Shown here: positions 25,504 to 32,220 of the stretch, piece by piece
How positions within the stretch are numbered: position 1 is the first letter of the stretch
Layout of the letters: each line of letters opens with the position of its first letter
Assembly (NCBI RefSeq): GCF_001866655.1
Contig: NZ_MLYR01000002.1
Coordinates: 1 to 64,000 of the forward strand
Length of the DNA stretch: 64,000 nucleotides
Source: Bacillus sp. MUM 116
Lineage (GTDB): Bacteria; Bacillota; Bacilli; Bacillales; Cytobacillaceae
Direction: 5' to 3'
Translations under genes and position numbers: made by a program
Notes under the pieces: model-generated
What the model saw: only the letters and a program-made list of their open reading frames with translations
Databases searched by the model: none
Told to the model about the DNA's origin: nothing

Positions 25504-25860
25504 TCATTCCTTTCGATAGGCTGAACAGTGTTCATCGGAGATACGGAAATTTTCCTTACCTGTTAAAGCTGCTACTTCAACTAATTTATGACAAAGTCTA
25601 TCCCATACAGCAATCGTATTTAAAGATACCCAATCAATATTTCCTCTTGCAATCCGAAAGGAAAAATAATCATTATCGGTTGTTACCAAGACCTGTTTAT
25701 AGGTTAATTGCTTGTTCTTAAGGTTCTTAATTCCCAAAACAAAGTCCAGCTTTTCTCCTTTTGGCATTTGGATAATCCGTGCTACAAACGCTCCATTATC
25801 ATTCTTCTTTGTTTTATAAATCTTTTCTGTCTCTATTTTTAGTTCTGGTTTACCCCTCAT
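25504..25860 (-). CDS. Hypothetical 118-residue protein
   Basis: No family recognised. The protein is mixed alpha/beta with KKNDNGAFVARIIQMPKGEK, LVTTDNDYFSFRIARGNID and LTGKENFRISDEHC; no membrane segment or signal peptide. GGGAGAG precedes the AUG. A terminator-type hairpin lies upstream (25890-25936), so it is transcribed alone. Confidence 0.5.
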   Translation of the reverse strand: MRGKPELKIETEKIYKTKKNDNGAFVARIIQMPKGEKLDFVLGIKNLKNKQLTYKQVLVTTDNDYFSFRIARGNIDWVSLNTIAVWDRLCHKLVEVAALTGKENFRISDEHCSAYRKE

Positions 25861-25889
25861 AATCTCTCCCTCAAGGAAATACCAATACT

Positions 25890-25936
25890 AAAAAGCCCAA
25901 CTTCTCCGTAAATTTACAGAAAGGTTGGGCTTTTTC
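25890..25936. terminator. Bidirectional terminator
   Basis: AAAAGCCCAAC and GTTGGGCTTTTT pair around a 22-nt loop region with a further partial stem. T run on the plus strand, A run on the left. Confidence 0.7.
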
Positions 25937-25977
25937 GTTATTCATGTGAAAATGTATACTTTCTTACCTTCTTAGAA

Positions 25978-26065
25978 AAGCGGACACGGCTCTCCTTTGC
26001 TTCTGCCAAAGGTTATTCTGCTGAAGGAGCAGGCCGTGAGAGCTAGACATCAACAAGAAAAAGTT
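25978..26065 (-). repeat. Degenerate copy of a Bacillaceae-type TCTAGCTC...GTCCGC repeat
   Basis: On the minus strand it starts TTGATGTCTAGCTCTCACGG and ends CGTGTCCGCTTTTCTAAGAAGG. From memory, related TTGATGTCTAGCTCC...GCGGACGC repeats are common in bacilli; this assignment rests on recall and not on a second copy in the window. Confidence 0.3.
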
Positions 26066-26118
26066 ATACTCTCCTTTAGAAAAAAACCATTCTCTGGTAA
26101 CATAAAATGGTCCTTTCA

Positions 26119-26310
26119 TCACACAAGCGGATGACCCCCGTTAATTTCAATCGTGCTTCCTGTCATGAACCGGTTTGTGACAACAAATTTCACGGCCTCC
26201 GCGATATCGCGAGGTCTTCCGGTGTTTTTTGCAGGCAAGCGTGAGGCAATTTGTTTGTAATAGTCTTGACGCTCCTTTTCATCCATATGGCCGTATGCCG
26301 GGTTCCCTTT
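26119..26310 (-). pseudogene. C-terminal remnant of a short-chain dehydrogenase
   Basis: The frame reads DEKERQDYYKQIASRLPA, then GRPRDIAEAVKFVVTNRFMT, then GSTIEINGGHPLV and stop. This is the usual C-terminal end of SDR oxidoreductases (G-R-P-x-D-IA...G-x-x-x-x-I-NGG). The Rossmann N terminus and catalytic Tyr are absent. An HxlR regulator gene lies nearby, a common pairing with such enzymes. Confidence 0.65.
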
Positions 26311-26411
26311 GAGGGTATTATTATTGTTATTGTCGAAAGTAACGGATATTAAGCTTGCTAAACAAGAACCGAATTGAATTACAATATAATGTCAAAGGAA
26401 ATGTTTATATG

Positions 26412-26612
26412 TTATAAAGTATTCATTATTAATATCAACCAAAAAAAAATTAATATATTTGTTAAGTCGCTATTAATACTATTAAGTGAATCACCTGCCT
26501 TTTTAATTTTATATATTTGAAATTTCAAAAGACTTATTTGTATCAATCCGACCACTAAAGCTATAATAATACCTAGGTTAGATTTTTGGAAGAAGGCACA
26601 AAAAGTAAACAT
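26412..26612 (-). CDS. Possible small membrane protein
   Basis: About 66 residues with two hydrophobic segments and a basic middle (KFQIYKIKKAGD). AAAGGTG lies 3-4 nt before the AUG at 26612, closer than ideal. No family recognised; could be a non-coding frame. Confidence 0.3.
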   Translation of the reverse strand: MFTFCAFFQKSNLGIIIALVVGLIQISLLKFQIYKIKKAGDSLNSINSDLTNILIFFWLILIMNTL

Positions 26613-26681
26613 AGTCACCTTTATGAAACCATGCAGAATAAGTGACTTTCATACACATTTCTATAGAGGAGAGATTAGGAT

Positions 26682-27053
26682 ATGAATAATAATTGTACGG
26701 GAGACATTGAGGTTGCACTAGATATCATAGTTGGTAAATGGAAGCCAGTTATATTATTTCACCTTATGATCAACGAAAAATTACGCTTTAGTGAACTTCA
26801 ACGGGCTATTCCAGAAATCACTAAAAAAATGTTAACTTCTCAATTAAGAGAATTAGAATATCATGACATCATTAATCGTAGAGTGTATCAACAAGTGCCT
26901 CCAAAGGTTGAATACTCAATGACTGAATACGGTCAGGGTTTAATACCAGTGTTAGTATCTATGAGAAATTGGGGATTGAAACATCTTGAACATCTAGACG
27001 AATTATATGGAGAAGATCATAAACTAAAGGATTTTAAAAAAAACAGTAACTAA
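26682..27053 (+). CDS. HxlR-family transcriptional regulator
   Basis: A 123-residue winged-helix protein with the HxlR signature: CTGDIEVALDIIVGKWKPVI at the N terminus, RFSELQRAIPEITKKMLTSQ as helix-turn-helix and VPPKVEYSMTEYGQGLIPVL as wing. Family members sense electrophiles or oxidants, sometimes through the N-terminal cysteine (Cys5 here). GGAGAG precedes the start. The SDR remnant upstream on the other strand may have been its target gene. Confidence 0.9.
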   Translation: MNNNCTGDIEVALDIIVGKWKPVILFHLMINEKLRFSELQRAIPEITKKMLTSQLRELEYHDIINRRVYQQVPPKVEYSMTEYGQGLIPVLVSMRNWGLKHLEHLDELYGEDHKLKDFKKNSN

Positions 27054-27117
27054 TCAACTTGATGGGATTAAACTAAAAAGGTTCACAAAAGGGGCTGTTG
27101 ACAAACGAAGTTTTAAT

Positions 27118-27164
27118 AAAAAAGCCGATAAATTACCACTGTATGTAGTTGTTTATCGGCTTTT
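27118..27164. terminator. Terminator after the HxlR gene
   Basis: AAAAGCCGATAAA and TTTATCGGCTTTT pair perfectly over 13 bp. It lies about 65 bp after the stop codon. Confidence 0.75.
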
Positions 27165-27195
27165 AGTATTCAATATGTTGTGCGGAGCAACAATG

Positions 27196-27428
27196 CTAAG
27201 GTATTGTCAAATACTTTTTAAATATAGCCTGCATCTTCCCACTTACTTCTCTAAAGAAATCACCAGTTGATGCTTTTGCTTTAGCGTCTGGATTTTTAAA
27301 AACATAATTTATGGTGCTTCAGGCGGAGATTATATTTTAGTGGTACTGACATTTTCCCTTGCCAATCCTGGTGAACTTGAAAGTAGACATATTCCTACCA
27401 TGAATCCCACACTTATCAATTTCTTCAT
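27196..27428 (-). pseudogene. Broken small secreted-protein gene
   Basis: AGGAGAG precedes an AUG and a clear signal peptide, MKKLISVGFMVGICLLSS followed by SPGLARE (cleavage after ALA-type site), which stops after ENVSTTKI. About 45 bp later another frame continues with NPDAKAKASTGDFFREVSG and MQAIFKKYLTIP. A frameshift or nonsense change therefore splits a protein of roughly 75 residues. No family recognised. Confidence 0.45.
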
Positions 27429-27512
27429 ACATCTCTCTCCTTAGAAATACTATTCGTCTATATTAGTATTTGTATCAGAGATGAGAAATACAATTTTTGT
27501 AATCCTTATTAA

Positions 27513-27572
27513 GCTAACCTGCCCCTTTACTTAAATAAGAAAAGGTGATTACTCCTTGGTTCAGTAATCACC
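27513..27572 (+). repeat. Dispersed repeat left arm joined to a terminator
   Basis: GCTAACCTGCCCCTTTACTTAA and AAGAAAA are followed by a perfect 10-bp hairpin GGTGATTACT/AGTAATCACC instead of the usual stem. Read on the minus strand it ends in TTTTCTTATTT and acts as terminator of the UPF0158 operon. Confidence 0.65.
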
Positions 27573-27583
27573 CACTGTCATAC

Positions 27584-28051
27584 CTATTCAATAAAATTTA
27601 TTTTATTTTCCTTACACCATTCAATCGCAATTTGTTTGAAACACTCGTACCGGTATGAATACCATTGATCTTCTATTTCAAAATCAATAATTTTGTCCTT
27701 AAACCTACTAAAGGCACCCTTTCCCTTAATTGCCCTTAATAAGGAATCCTGCTTCCGTAAATCACCTACTGATAAGCAAAAGTTTTCCATTATTTCATAT
27801 TCATTAACTTCATATTTAGTAGGTAACTCTAAATAATTTTCAAAGTTTTCAACCACATCAATTGCAACCATCCTATTTTCTTGTTCCCATTCAGGTAAAT
27901 GATCAAATGGTTTTTCGTCTTCAGCAGCTCTCAGATCCTCCGATGTTACTAACACAAATTCGCCCGTTTTAATATTCAGTAATGAACGTGACTCTTCAAA
28001 CTGTATTTCCATTTCCTCAATGATATCTTTTAGTTTGACTTGTATACACAT
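27584..28051 (-). CDS. UPF0158-family protein
   Basis: A 155-residue acidic protein matching UPF0158: VKLKDIIEEMEIQFEESRSL at the N terminus, FVLVTSEDLRAAED, LPEWEQENRMVAI and the diagnostic LLRAIKGKGAFSRFKDKIID with WYSYRYECFKQIAIEWCKEN. The function of the family is unknown. AGAGGTG precedes the start. It is probably the last gene of a minus-strand group that includes 28109-28447 and 28451-28723. Confidence 0.75.
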   Translation of the reverse strand: MCIQVKLKDIIEEMEIQFEESRSLLNIKTGEFVLVTSEDLRAAEDEKPFDHLPEWEQENRMVAIDVVENFENYLELPTKYEVNEYEIMENFCLSVGDLRKQDSLLRAIKGKGAFSRFKDKIIDFEIEDQWYSYRYECFKQIAIEWCKENKINFIE

Positions 28052-28108
28052 TATTTGATCACCTCTTTATATTTTTACTAATGCACCCAGTTAGTTCAAG
28101 GTTTCTTT

Positions 28109-28447
28109 TTAATGAGTTACAAAATAGTCATAAAAAGAGTCACCTTTTAGATTAAAAAGCATTTTATATTCCCCGACTTGTTCACCTTTATAAACAATTG
28201 GAAGATATGACACAATGTAATCGAAACCGTATGAGTGGTAAGAATCCTTGTTCCACTTATCTATAAAAAGGGCAAGGCTATCCATAATTACTCTTAAGTG
28301 AACCTTGTCAAAATCGTCTCCGAATATTTCACGGAACTCTTTCTCTTGTTCGTATTTGTAGGAACTTAAATTATCCCAAAACCCCTCTATGGTTTTACTT
28401 TCAATAGAATGATTTTCTGCCCACTCTCTTAACTTATTGGTATTCAT
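28109..28447 (-). CDS. Hypothetical 112-residue protein
   Basis: No family recognised. Acidic and aromatic-rich (SSYKYEQEKEFREIFGDDFD, YHSYGFDYIVSYLPIVYKGE), no membrane segment. The start lies 3 bp after the stop of the upstream gene, whose last codons provide its ribosome binding site (GAGGGAA), so the two are translationally coupled. Size, charge and neighbours resemble orphan immunity-type genes, which is only an impression. Confidence 0.6.
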   Translation of the reverse strand: MNTNKLREWAENHSIESKTIEGFWDNLSSYKYEQEKEFREIFGDDFDKVHLRVIMDSLALFIDKWNKDSYHSYGFDYIVSYLPIVYKGEQVGEYKMLFNLKGDSFYDYFVTH

Positions 28448-28450
28448 CTT

Positions 28451-28723
28451 TTATTCCCTCGTTTTTTCAACTTTTTTTAGTACATATTCTGAAAGTTTTA
28501 GGAAATTCCTTCTTCCGCTATAATTTGAGCCGGATGTACTATCGACAAGGAGTTCGACTTCTTGCCTTTTCTTTACATTTTTCAAAAATGCATCTTCAGC
28601 AAATACTTGATACTCAGGGTCTACTATGAAGTATTCAGAACCATTTGTAAGATGCAGTTCAGCTTTGGGGTATTTTCTTCCATCTGGTACATAATGGTCA
28701 AATTTTCCTGATATAGAACTCAT
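28451..28723 (-). CDS. Hypothetical 90-residue protein
   Basis: Predicted beta-rich small protein (MSSISGKFDHYVPDGRKYPK, HLTNGSEYFIVDPEYQVFAE, VELLVDSTSGSNYSGRRN). No family recognised. Its AUG directly follows the TAA stop of a small membrane frame (28724-28819), so translation is likely coupled to it. It is followed by the 112-residue gene with a 3-bp gap. Confidence 0.6.
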   Translation of the reverse strand: MSSISGKFDHYVPDGRKYPKAELHLTNGSEYFIVDPEYQVFAEDAFLKNVKKRQEVELLVDSTSGSNYSGRRNFLKLSEYVLKKVEKTRE

Positions 28724-28819
28724 TTAACTTTTCTCAGGGGGTGGAGTAAGAGAATCATGAAGGATGAAAATCCCAAGAAATAATACACATGAAGAGACGA
28801 ATATTACGAATATACGCAA
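28724..28819 (-). CDS. Membrane microprotein, first gene of a small operon; possibly a truncated larger gene
   Basis: A UUG with AGAGG 7 nt upstream opens a 31-residue hydrophobic peptide (LRIFVIFVSSCVLFLGIFIL then HDSLTPPPEKS) that ends immediately before the AUG of the next gene. The frame stays open upstream to 28918, giving a second membrane helix (IWIYVFQFFLVYLGNVYKF), and runs into a dispersed repeat fragment. So it may be the remaining part of a two-helix protein whose 5' end was replaced by the repeat. Confidence 0.4.
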   Translation of the reverse strand: MRIFVIFVSSCVLFLGIFILHDSLTPPPEKS

Positions 28820-28913
28820 GGAAATTACCTCTTTTGTAAATTTATATACATTTCCTAAGTAAACTAAGAAAAACTGGAAGACGTAAATCCATATAGCTGT
28901 TCCTATATTTCTT

Positions 28914-28950
28914 TGTTCAACTAAAGCACCCGATAGTTAAATAAGAAAAT
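28914..28950 (+). repeat. Dispersed repeat fragment
   Basis: GTTCAACTAAAGCACCCGAT and AGTTAAATAAGAAAA: right arm without the TTCACAATC end, next to the truncated 5' end of the small membrane frame. Confidence 0.5.
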
Positions 28951-28966
28951 GGCGAAAACAACGCTT

Positions 28967-29167
28967 TTATAATTGGGGGAGGAAAATCATAAATAAAATA
29001 ACAATTGGTATAGCAAGAATTAAAGAAATAAGCTTAATCCACCATCGTTGTCTAGAAAATATTAAAAGCACAATCATTATTAAAATAAACAACGGCCAAA
29101 AAGTCACATAAGAGATTGCTAATACTAATGAATATAGAAAAATATCTACCGCCACCAAATAAATCAC
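28967..29167 (-). CDS. Small membrane protein (66 residues)
   Basis: Two or three hydrophobic helices separated by SRQRWWIKL. Starts with GUG; the ribosome binding site is weak (TTTAGGTAGT). No family recognised. Confidence 0.4.
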   Translation of the reverse strand: MIYLVAVDIFLYSLVLAISYVTFWPLFILIMIVLLIFSRQRWWIKLISLILAIPIVILFMIFLPQL

Positions 29168-29253
29168 ACTACCTAAACTTAGTTTATTGTTGAACTATTG
29201 CACTCGATTTATATACATAATAATTCTCTGCTTGTTCTTAATTATCCTTCTTC

Positions 29254-29354
29254 AGCTAAACTGCTATCGTTAGTTGCATAAGAAAAAGGATCGCCCGCAG
29301 CGGTCCCTACTTAAACACAAGCACCCGTTTGTTTAAGTGAATTATTTCACAAAC
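29254..29354 (+). repeat. Dispersed repeat, full form
   Basis: CTAAACTGCTATCGTTAGTT, GCATAAGAAAAA, hairpin GGATCGCC-CGCA-GCGGTCC, right arm GCACCCGTTTGTTTAAGT, TTTCACAAAC. The stem sequence differs from other copies but still pairs. Confidence 0.75.
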
Positions 29355-29404
29355 TTTCCCTTTCATACTTCATTTGGTATAGGAATGCTACCCCGATTGT
29401 GTTA

Positions 29405-29438
29405 TAAAAAAGGCTCTCCTTTAATTTAGGAAAGCCTT
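29405..29438 (-). terminator. Terminator of the SDR gene
   Basis: On the minus strand AAGGCT..CCT and AGG..AGCCTT pair and are followed by six T residues. It lies 33 bp after the SDR stop codon. Confidence 0.65.
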
Positions 29439-29470
29439 CTTTAATTTATAACAAAGTTTTTTCTCGAAGA

Positions 29471-30178
29471 TCATTTATCCATATATTGTTCATCTGCCTC
29501 ATTTAAAGCTGCAGCCAAGATTTTCTCTGCAACAAATTCAGGAGTATCAGATGGATTGGTAGAGCCTTGTGGCTGCTGCCGGCGAACGCCCAGAGCGTTT
29601 TTTCCAAAATCGGTTGCGGTTACTCGCGGATAGACGGAAATCACCCGGATTTGCTCTGAGGCCAATTCGCCTCGTGCTGTATCGGAAAGCATGTTCAAAG
29701 CGGATTTGGTAGCCGCATAGGCTCCGATTCCAGGAATATTCATCTTGGTGACCACCGAACTTATATTGATGATCAGTCCTCCTCCTTGCTCTCGCATAAT
29801 AGGGATCACAGCTTGCATGGCTGTTAATGGTCCTATCACATTGAGGTTAAAGATCTTCTGAAAATCATCAGGATTGAGGTCAGCAATCGTGCCTCTTGCA
29901 GCTTGTCCAGCGTTATTGATGACCACATCCAGGCGACCAAAGTGCTGCGCCGTCTCCTCAATGACCCGTTGAACCTGCTTCGGATCGCTCACGTCAGCAG
30001 GCAGAGCTACAGCGTTACTTCCCCGGCCCTTCAATTCCTCGGCGAGATGATTGAGTACATCGGCAGACCGAGCTACCAATGCTAATTTGGCACCAGCGGC
30101 GGCAAAGCGGCGTGCTGTGGCTAAGCCGATACCAGCGGATGCTCCAGTAATAAGAACAACTTTTTCACGAATTTCCAT
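29471..30178 (-). CDS. Short-chain dehydrogenase/reductase (SDR)
   Basis: A 235-residue classical SDR: cofactor loop TGASAGIG (residues about 11-18), INNAG at about 87, catalytic Ser in INISSVV and YAATK (Tyr-x3-Lys) at about 153. A basic residue after strand 2 (VARSAD) favours NADP(H). Start at 30178 with AAAGGAA upstream; the longer frame adds 14 residues without a better site. Its GC content is visibly higher than that of its neighbours, as is the hairpin region just upstream, which suggests recent transfer. Substrate unknown. Confidence 0.85.
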   Translation of the reverse strand: MEIREKVVLITGASAGIGLATARRFAAAGAKLALVARSADVLNHLAEELKGRGSNAVALPADVSDPKQVQRVIEETAQHFGRLDVVINNAGQAARGTIADLNPDDFQKIFNLNVIGPLTAMQAVIPIMREQGGGLIINISSVVTKMNIPGIGAYAATKSALNMLSDTARGELASEQIRVISVYPRVTATDFGKNALGVRRQQPQGSTNPSDTPEFVAEKILAAALNEADEQYMDK

Positions 30179-30233
30179 TATAAATGTTCCTTTCTTTGAA
30201 TGAAATGATTGGCTCACCACAGGATTGGGCCGT

Positions 30234-30286
30234 TCACGCTCCTCGACGAGAAAGTGCCCGTGGACCGTTCTCGTCGAGGAGCGTGA
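30234..30286. repeat. GC-rich perfect 19-bp inverted repeat
   Basis: TCACGCTCCTCGACGAGAA (30234-30252) and TTCTCGTCGAGGAGCGTGA (30268-30286) are exact complements around a 15-nt loop. There is no T run on either side. It lies 56 bp upstream of the SDR start in a GC-rich patch (30215-30365) foreign to the local base composition. It could be an operator, an RNA structure or the relic of a transferred segment. Confidence 0.75.
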
Positions 30287-30410
30287 GGCGCTCAGGATGA
30301 CGTGCGGCCTGTTGGACCGTGAGCGTTCCCTCTAAGTTGTTGAGATCCGTCGCGGTGAAGCCCCTGTATAACCGATAAATTCTATATGGTAACAAAAAAT
30401 CCTTCTTCAA

Positions 30411-30450
30411 GTAACCTGCCCTCTAGCTTAAGTAAATTACTTCACAATAT
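30411..30450 (+). repeat. Dispersed repeat, short form
   Basis: GTAACCTGCCCTCTAGCTTA then AGTAAATTACTTCACAAT: left arm fused directly to the right arm, with no hairpin. Confidence 0.65.
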
Positions 30451-30597
30451 TTCAGTAAAATTAACACAAATATCCATTAAAAAATCACCTTACCTCTAAT
30501 AAAACAATAGGAGTAAGGTGATTTTAATCAAAATTTTTTAAAAATAGCGCCAACTTCTATTTAATAGAAATCGGCACTTTGTTTATTCGCTATACGT

Positions 30598-30807
30598 TTA
30601 GCGTGACGCTTTTGGCGGTTGGCACACATCACATTTACGTTGGTTATTATTTTTAAATTTTGTAAATGTTTTTTCAAAGTTGCTACCACATGCACATTTA
30701 AATAGTAACTTTTGAGAAAAACCGTGATATTCCGTCGTTAGCAACTTACTTTCCGAATTGTTCTCAACAAATTCTCTAATTTTACCAATCGTCCATCGTT
30801 TATTCAT
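30598..30807 (-). CDS. Small zinc-ribbon protein (69 residues)
   Basis: N-terminal helix (KRWTIGKIREFVENNSESKL) followed by a four-cysteine ribbon: KCACGSNFEKTF and KCDVCQPP. The sequence resembles the N-terminal recognition repeats of phage-type HNH or GIY-YIG endonucleases, here without a nuclease domain. GGAGGTG lies 7 nt upstream of the AUG, so it is probably expressed. It could be a relic of a homing endonuclease or a stand-alone DNA-binding module. Confidence 0.55.
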   Translation of the reverse strand: MNKRWTIGKIREFVENNSESKLLTTEYHGFSQKLLFKCACGSNFEKTFTKFKNNNQRKCDVCQPPKASR

Positions 30808-30966
30808 TCACTTACACCTCCATATTTTATCGTTAGACGGAGGCTTTTCTTGGCATCCGTTCAATCATGAGCAAAAGTCGTAATTATCCTAAGTTTCTCA
30901 TTATAACATGAGCTGACACTCAATTAAACAGAGCGTTATTTTGAACGCGTACATTCGCTTCTTGAA

Positions 30967-31052
30967 GTAATCTGCCCCCTTTGCACAAAAAGAAAAGCCG
31001 CCTTCATTGGCAGCTGGGATCTTTAACTCTTGCACCCGTTAGTTGAACAAGT
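30967..31052 (+). repeat. Dispersed repeat, full form with altered right end
   Basis: GTAATCTGCCCCCTTTGCAC, AAAAAGAAA, hairpin AGCCGCC-TTCAT-TGGCAGCT, then GCACCCGTTAGTTGAACAAG. The usual TTTAAGT...TTCACAATC ending is replaced by a second left-arm-like sequence. Confidence 0.65.
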
Positions 31053-31070
31053 GGCAACTTTGTCTTTTCA

Positions 31071-31667
31071 TTAATTTGTTGGAGTTATAACTTTATATTC
31101 TTCTGGTATATGTAAAATTGTTTCGTAATACGCATTAGTAGTATATTGGCTAGATATATTTTTATTAATTTTTTTATAAGTTAAAAACGGCTTTATTATT
31201 GGTTCTTTTTGAAGAATACATTGTACAGCTATTTTTTTTGAAAGTCTATGATTATCTGATAACGATATTTCAAACCAAAGAGGCTTTTCTCCATTTATAT
31301 AGATAGATTTAATTCCATTTACATTATTATTTAGAAGCAAGGAAAAGTCCTCTACATTTTTTTTATGCTCAGGTAATGATAAAATATAAGGCTTTAAATA
31401 GCCTTTTTTCCATTGTGTTTCATTTATTGAAAAATTACAATTCATGATTGAAATGGTTAAATGACTTATTATTAAAAGTGTCATTACAAAGAATAATCCT
31501 CTGAATGATAAGCCAAGTACAGAAAATGATTTCCTATCTTTCACTAAATGTACAATAAATACAATTCCAAGAAATGTCCATAATATTTCACTTATAAACA
31601 ACATTGGTGCATTAGATGCACTTTCTATTTCTTGATGTATTTCAATAACTCTTGTAATACTGGGCAA
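31071..31667 (-). CDS. Hypothetical membrane protein (198 residues)
   Basis: Two membrane helices in the first 75 residues (MLFISEILWTFLGIVFIVHL and LFFVMTLLIISHLTISI), then an extracytoplasmic or cytoplasmic domain of about 120 residues with no known motif. AGGAGG precedes a UUG start. No family recognised. It lies downstream of no other gene and ends next to a dispersed repeat. Confidence 0.5.
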   Translation of the reverse strand: MPSITRVIEIHQEIESASNAPMLFISEILWTFLGIVFIVHLVKDRKSFSVLGLSFRGLFFVMTLLIISHLTISIMNCNFSINETQWKKGYLKPYILSLPEHKKNVEDFSLLLNNNVNGIKSIYINGEKPLWFEISLSDNHRLSKKIAVQCILQKEPIIKPFLTYKKINKNISSQYTTNAYYETILHIPEEYKVITPTN

Positions 31668-31900
31668 CTCTAATTTCCTCCTGAGATTTCATCATTTATA
31701 GTTCATTCTGTTTCCCTTTTGTACAGCAATTAAAACTACAACACCTACCCCCTTTATTGAACTTTACAGAAATAGATATAATCACTTCCAAAATTCACTT
31801 TTATTATATAATTAACCATCTTTTAACAACAGAGTGATTAATAAACTTATCTTAACATTTCTACTTCTCTTAGTGGATAAAAAATACAATTTTTCTTCCA

Positions 31901-31975
31901 CTAACCTGCCAGTTAGCTCAACAATAAAAATGGATCGCCGCATCGGTACCTTCTTTAACTCTTGCACCCGTTAGC
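31901..31975 (+). repeat. Dispersed repeat, cut at the right arm next to IS element 3
   Basis: CTAACCTGCCAGTTAGCTCA, ACAATAAAAA, hairpin GGATCGCC-GCA-TCGGTACC and GCACCCGTTAG, after which similarity ends. The IS110-family element begins within the next 70 bp. Confidence 0.65.
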
Positions 31976-32044
31976 CACTCATGAAGCGCAAAAATCGGCA
32001 CTTCACCACAAAGAATGAAAATGTTATTAAACCGTCAATACTGA

Positions 32045-32217
32045 TTCTACGGCTGGGAGAGGAAGGTCGATCAACTATGGTGCGTTAGAGCCCATCAGTC
32101 TGACTCCAACGACCACGGTGCACCACTGACTGTTGCTCCCTTACGGGAAGCACACATGGTAGATTAATCCTATTCTGGTTGCTGCACCAGCCTCCAATAT
32201 TATTGTGAGCCGTAGAA
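32045..32217 (+). ncRNA. Probable bridge RNA 5' of IS110-family transposase 3
   Basis: A GC-richer non-coding region bounded by a perfect 10-bp inverted repeat, TTCTACGGCT (32045-32054) and AGCCGTAGAA (32208-32217), encloses about 150 nt with further potential stems (for example GGTGC/GCACC and CCC-TTAC-GGG). It ends 3 bp before the transposase start. IS110-group elements carry their bridge RNA, about 170-180 nt, in exactly this 5' non-coding end. Guide loops are not assigned. Confidence 0.6.
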
Positions 32218-32220
32218 AAG

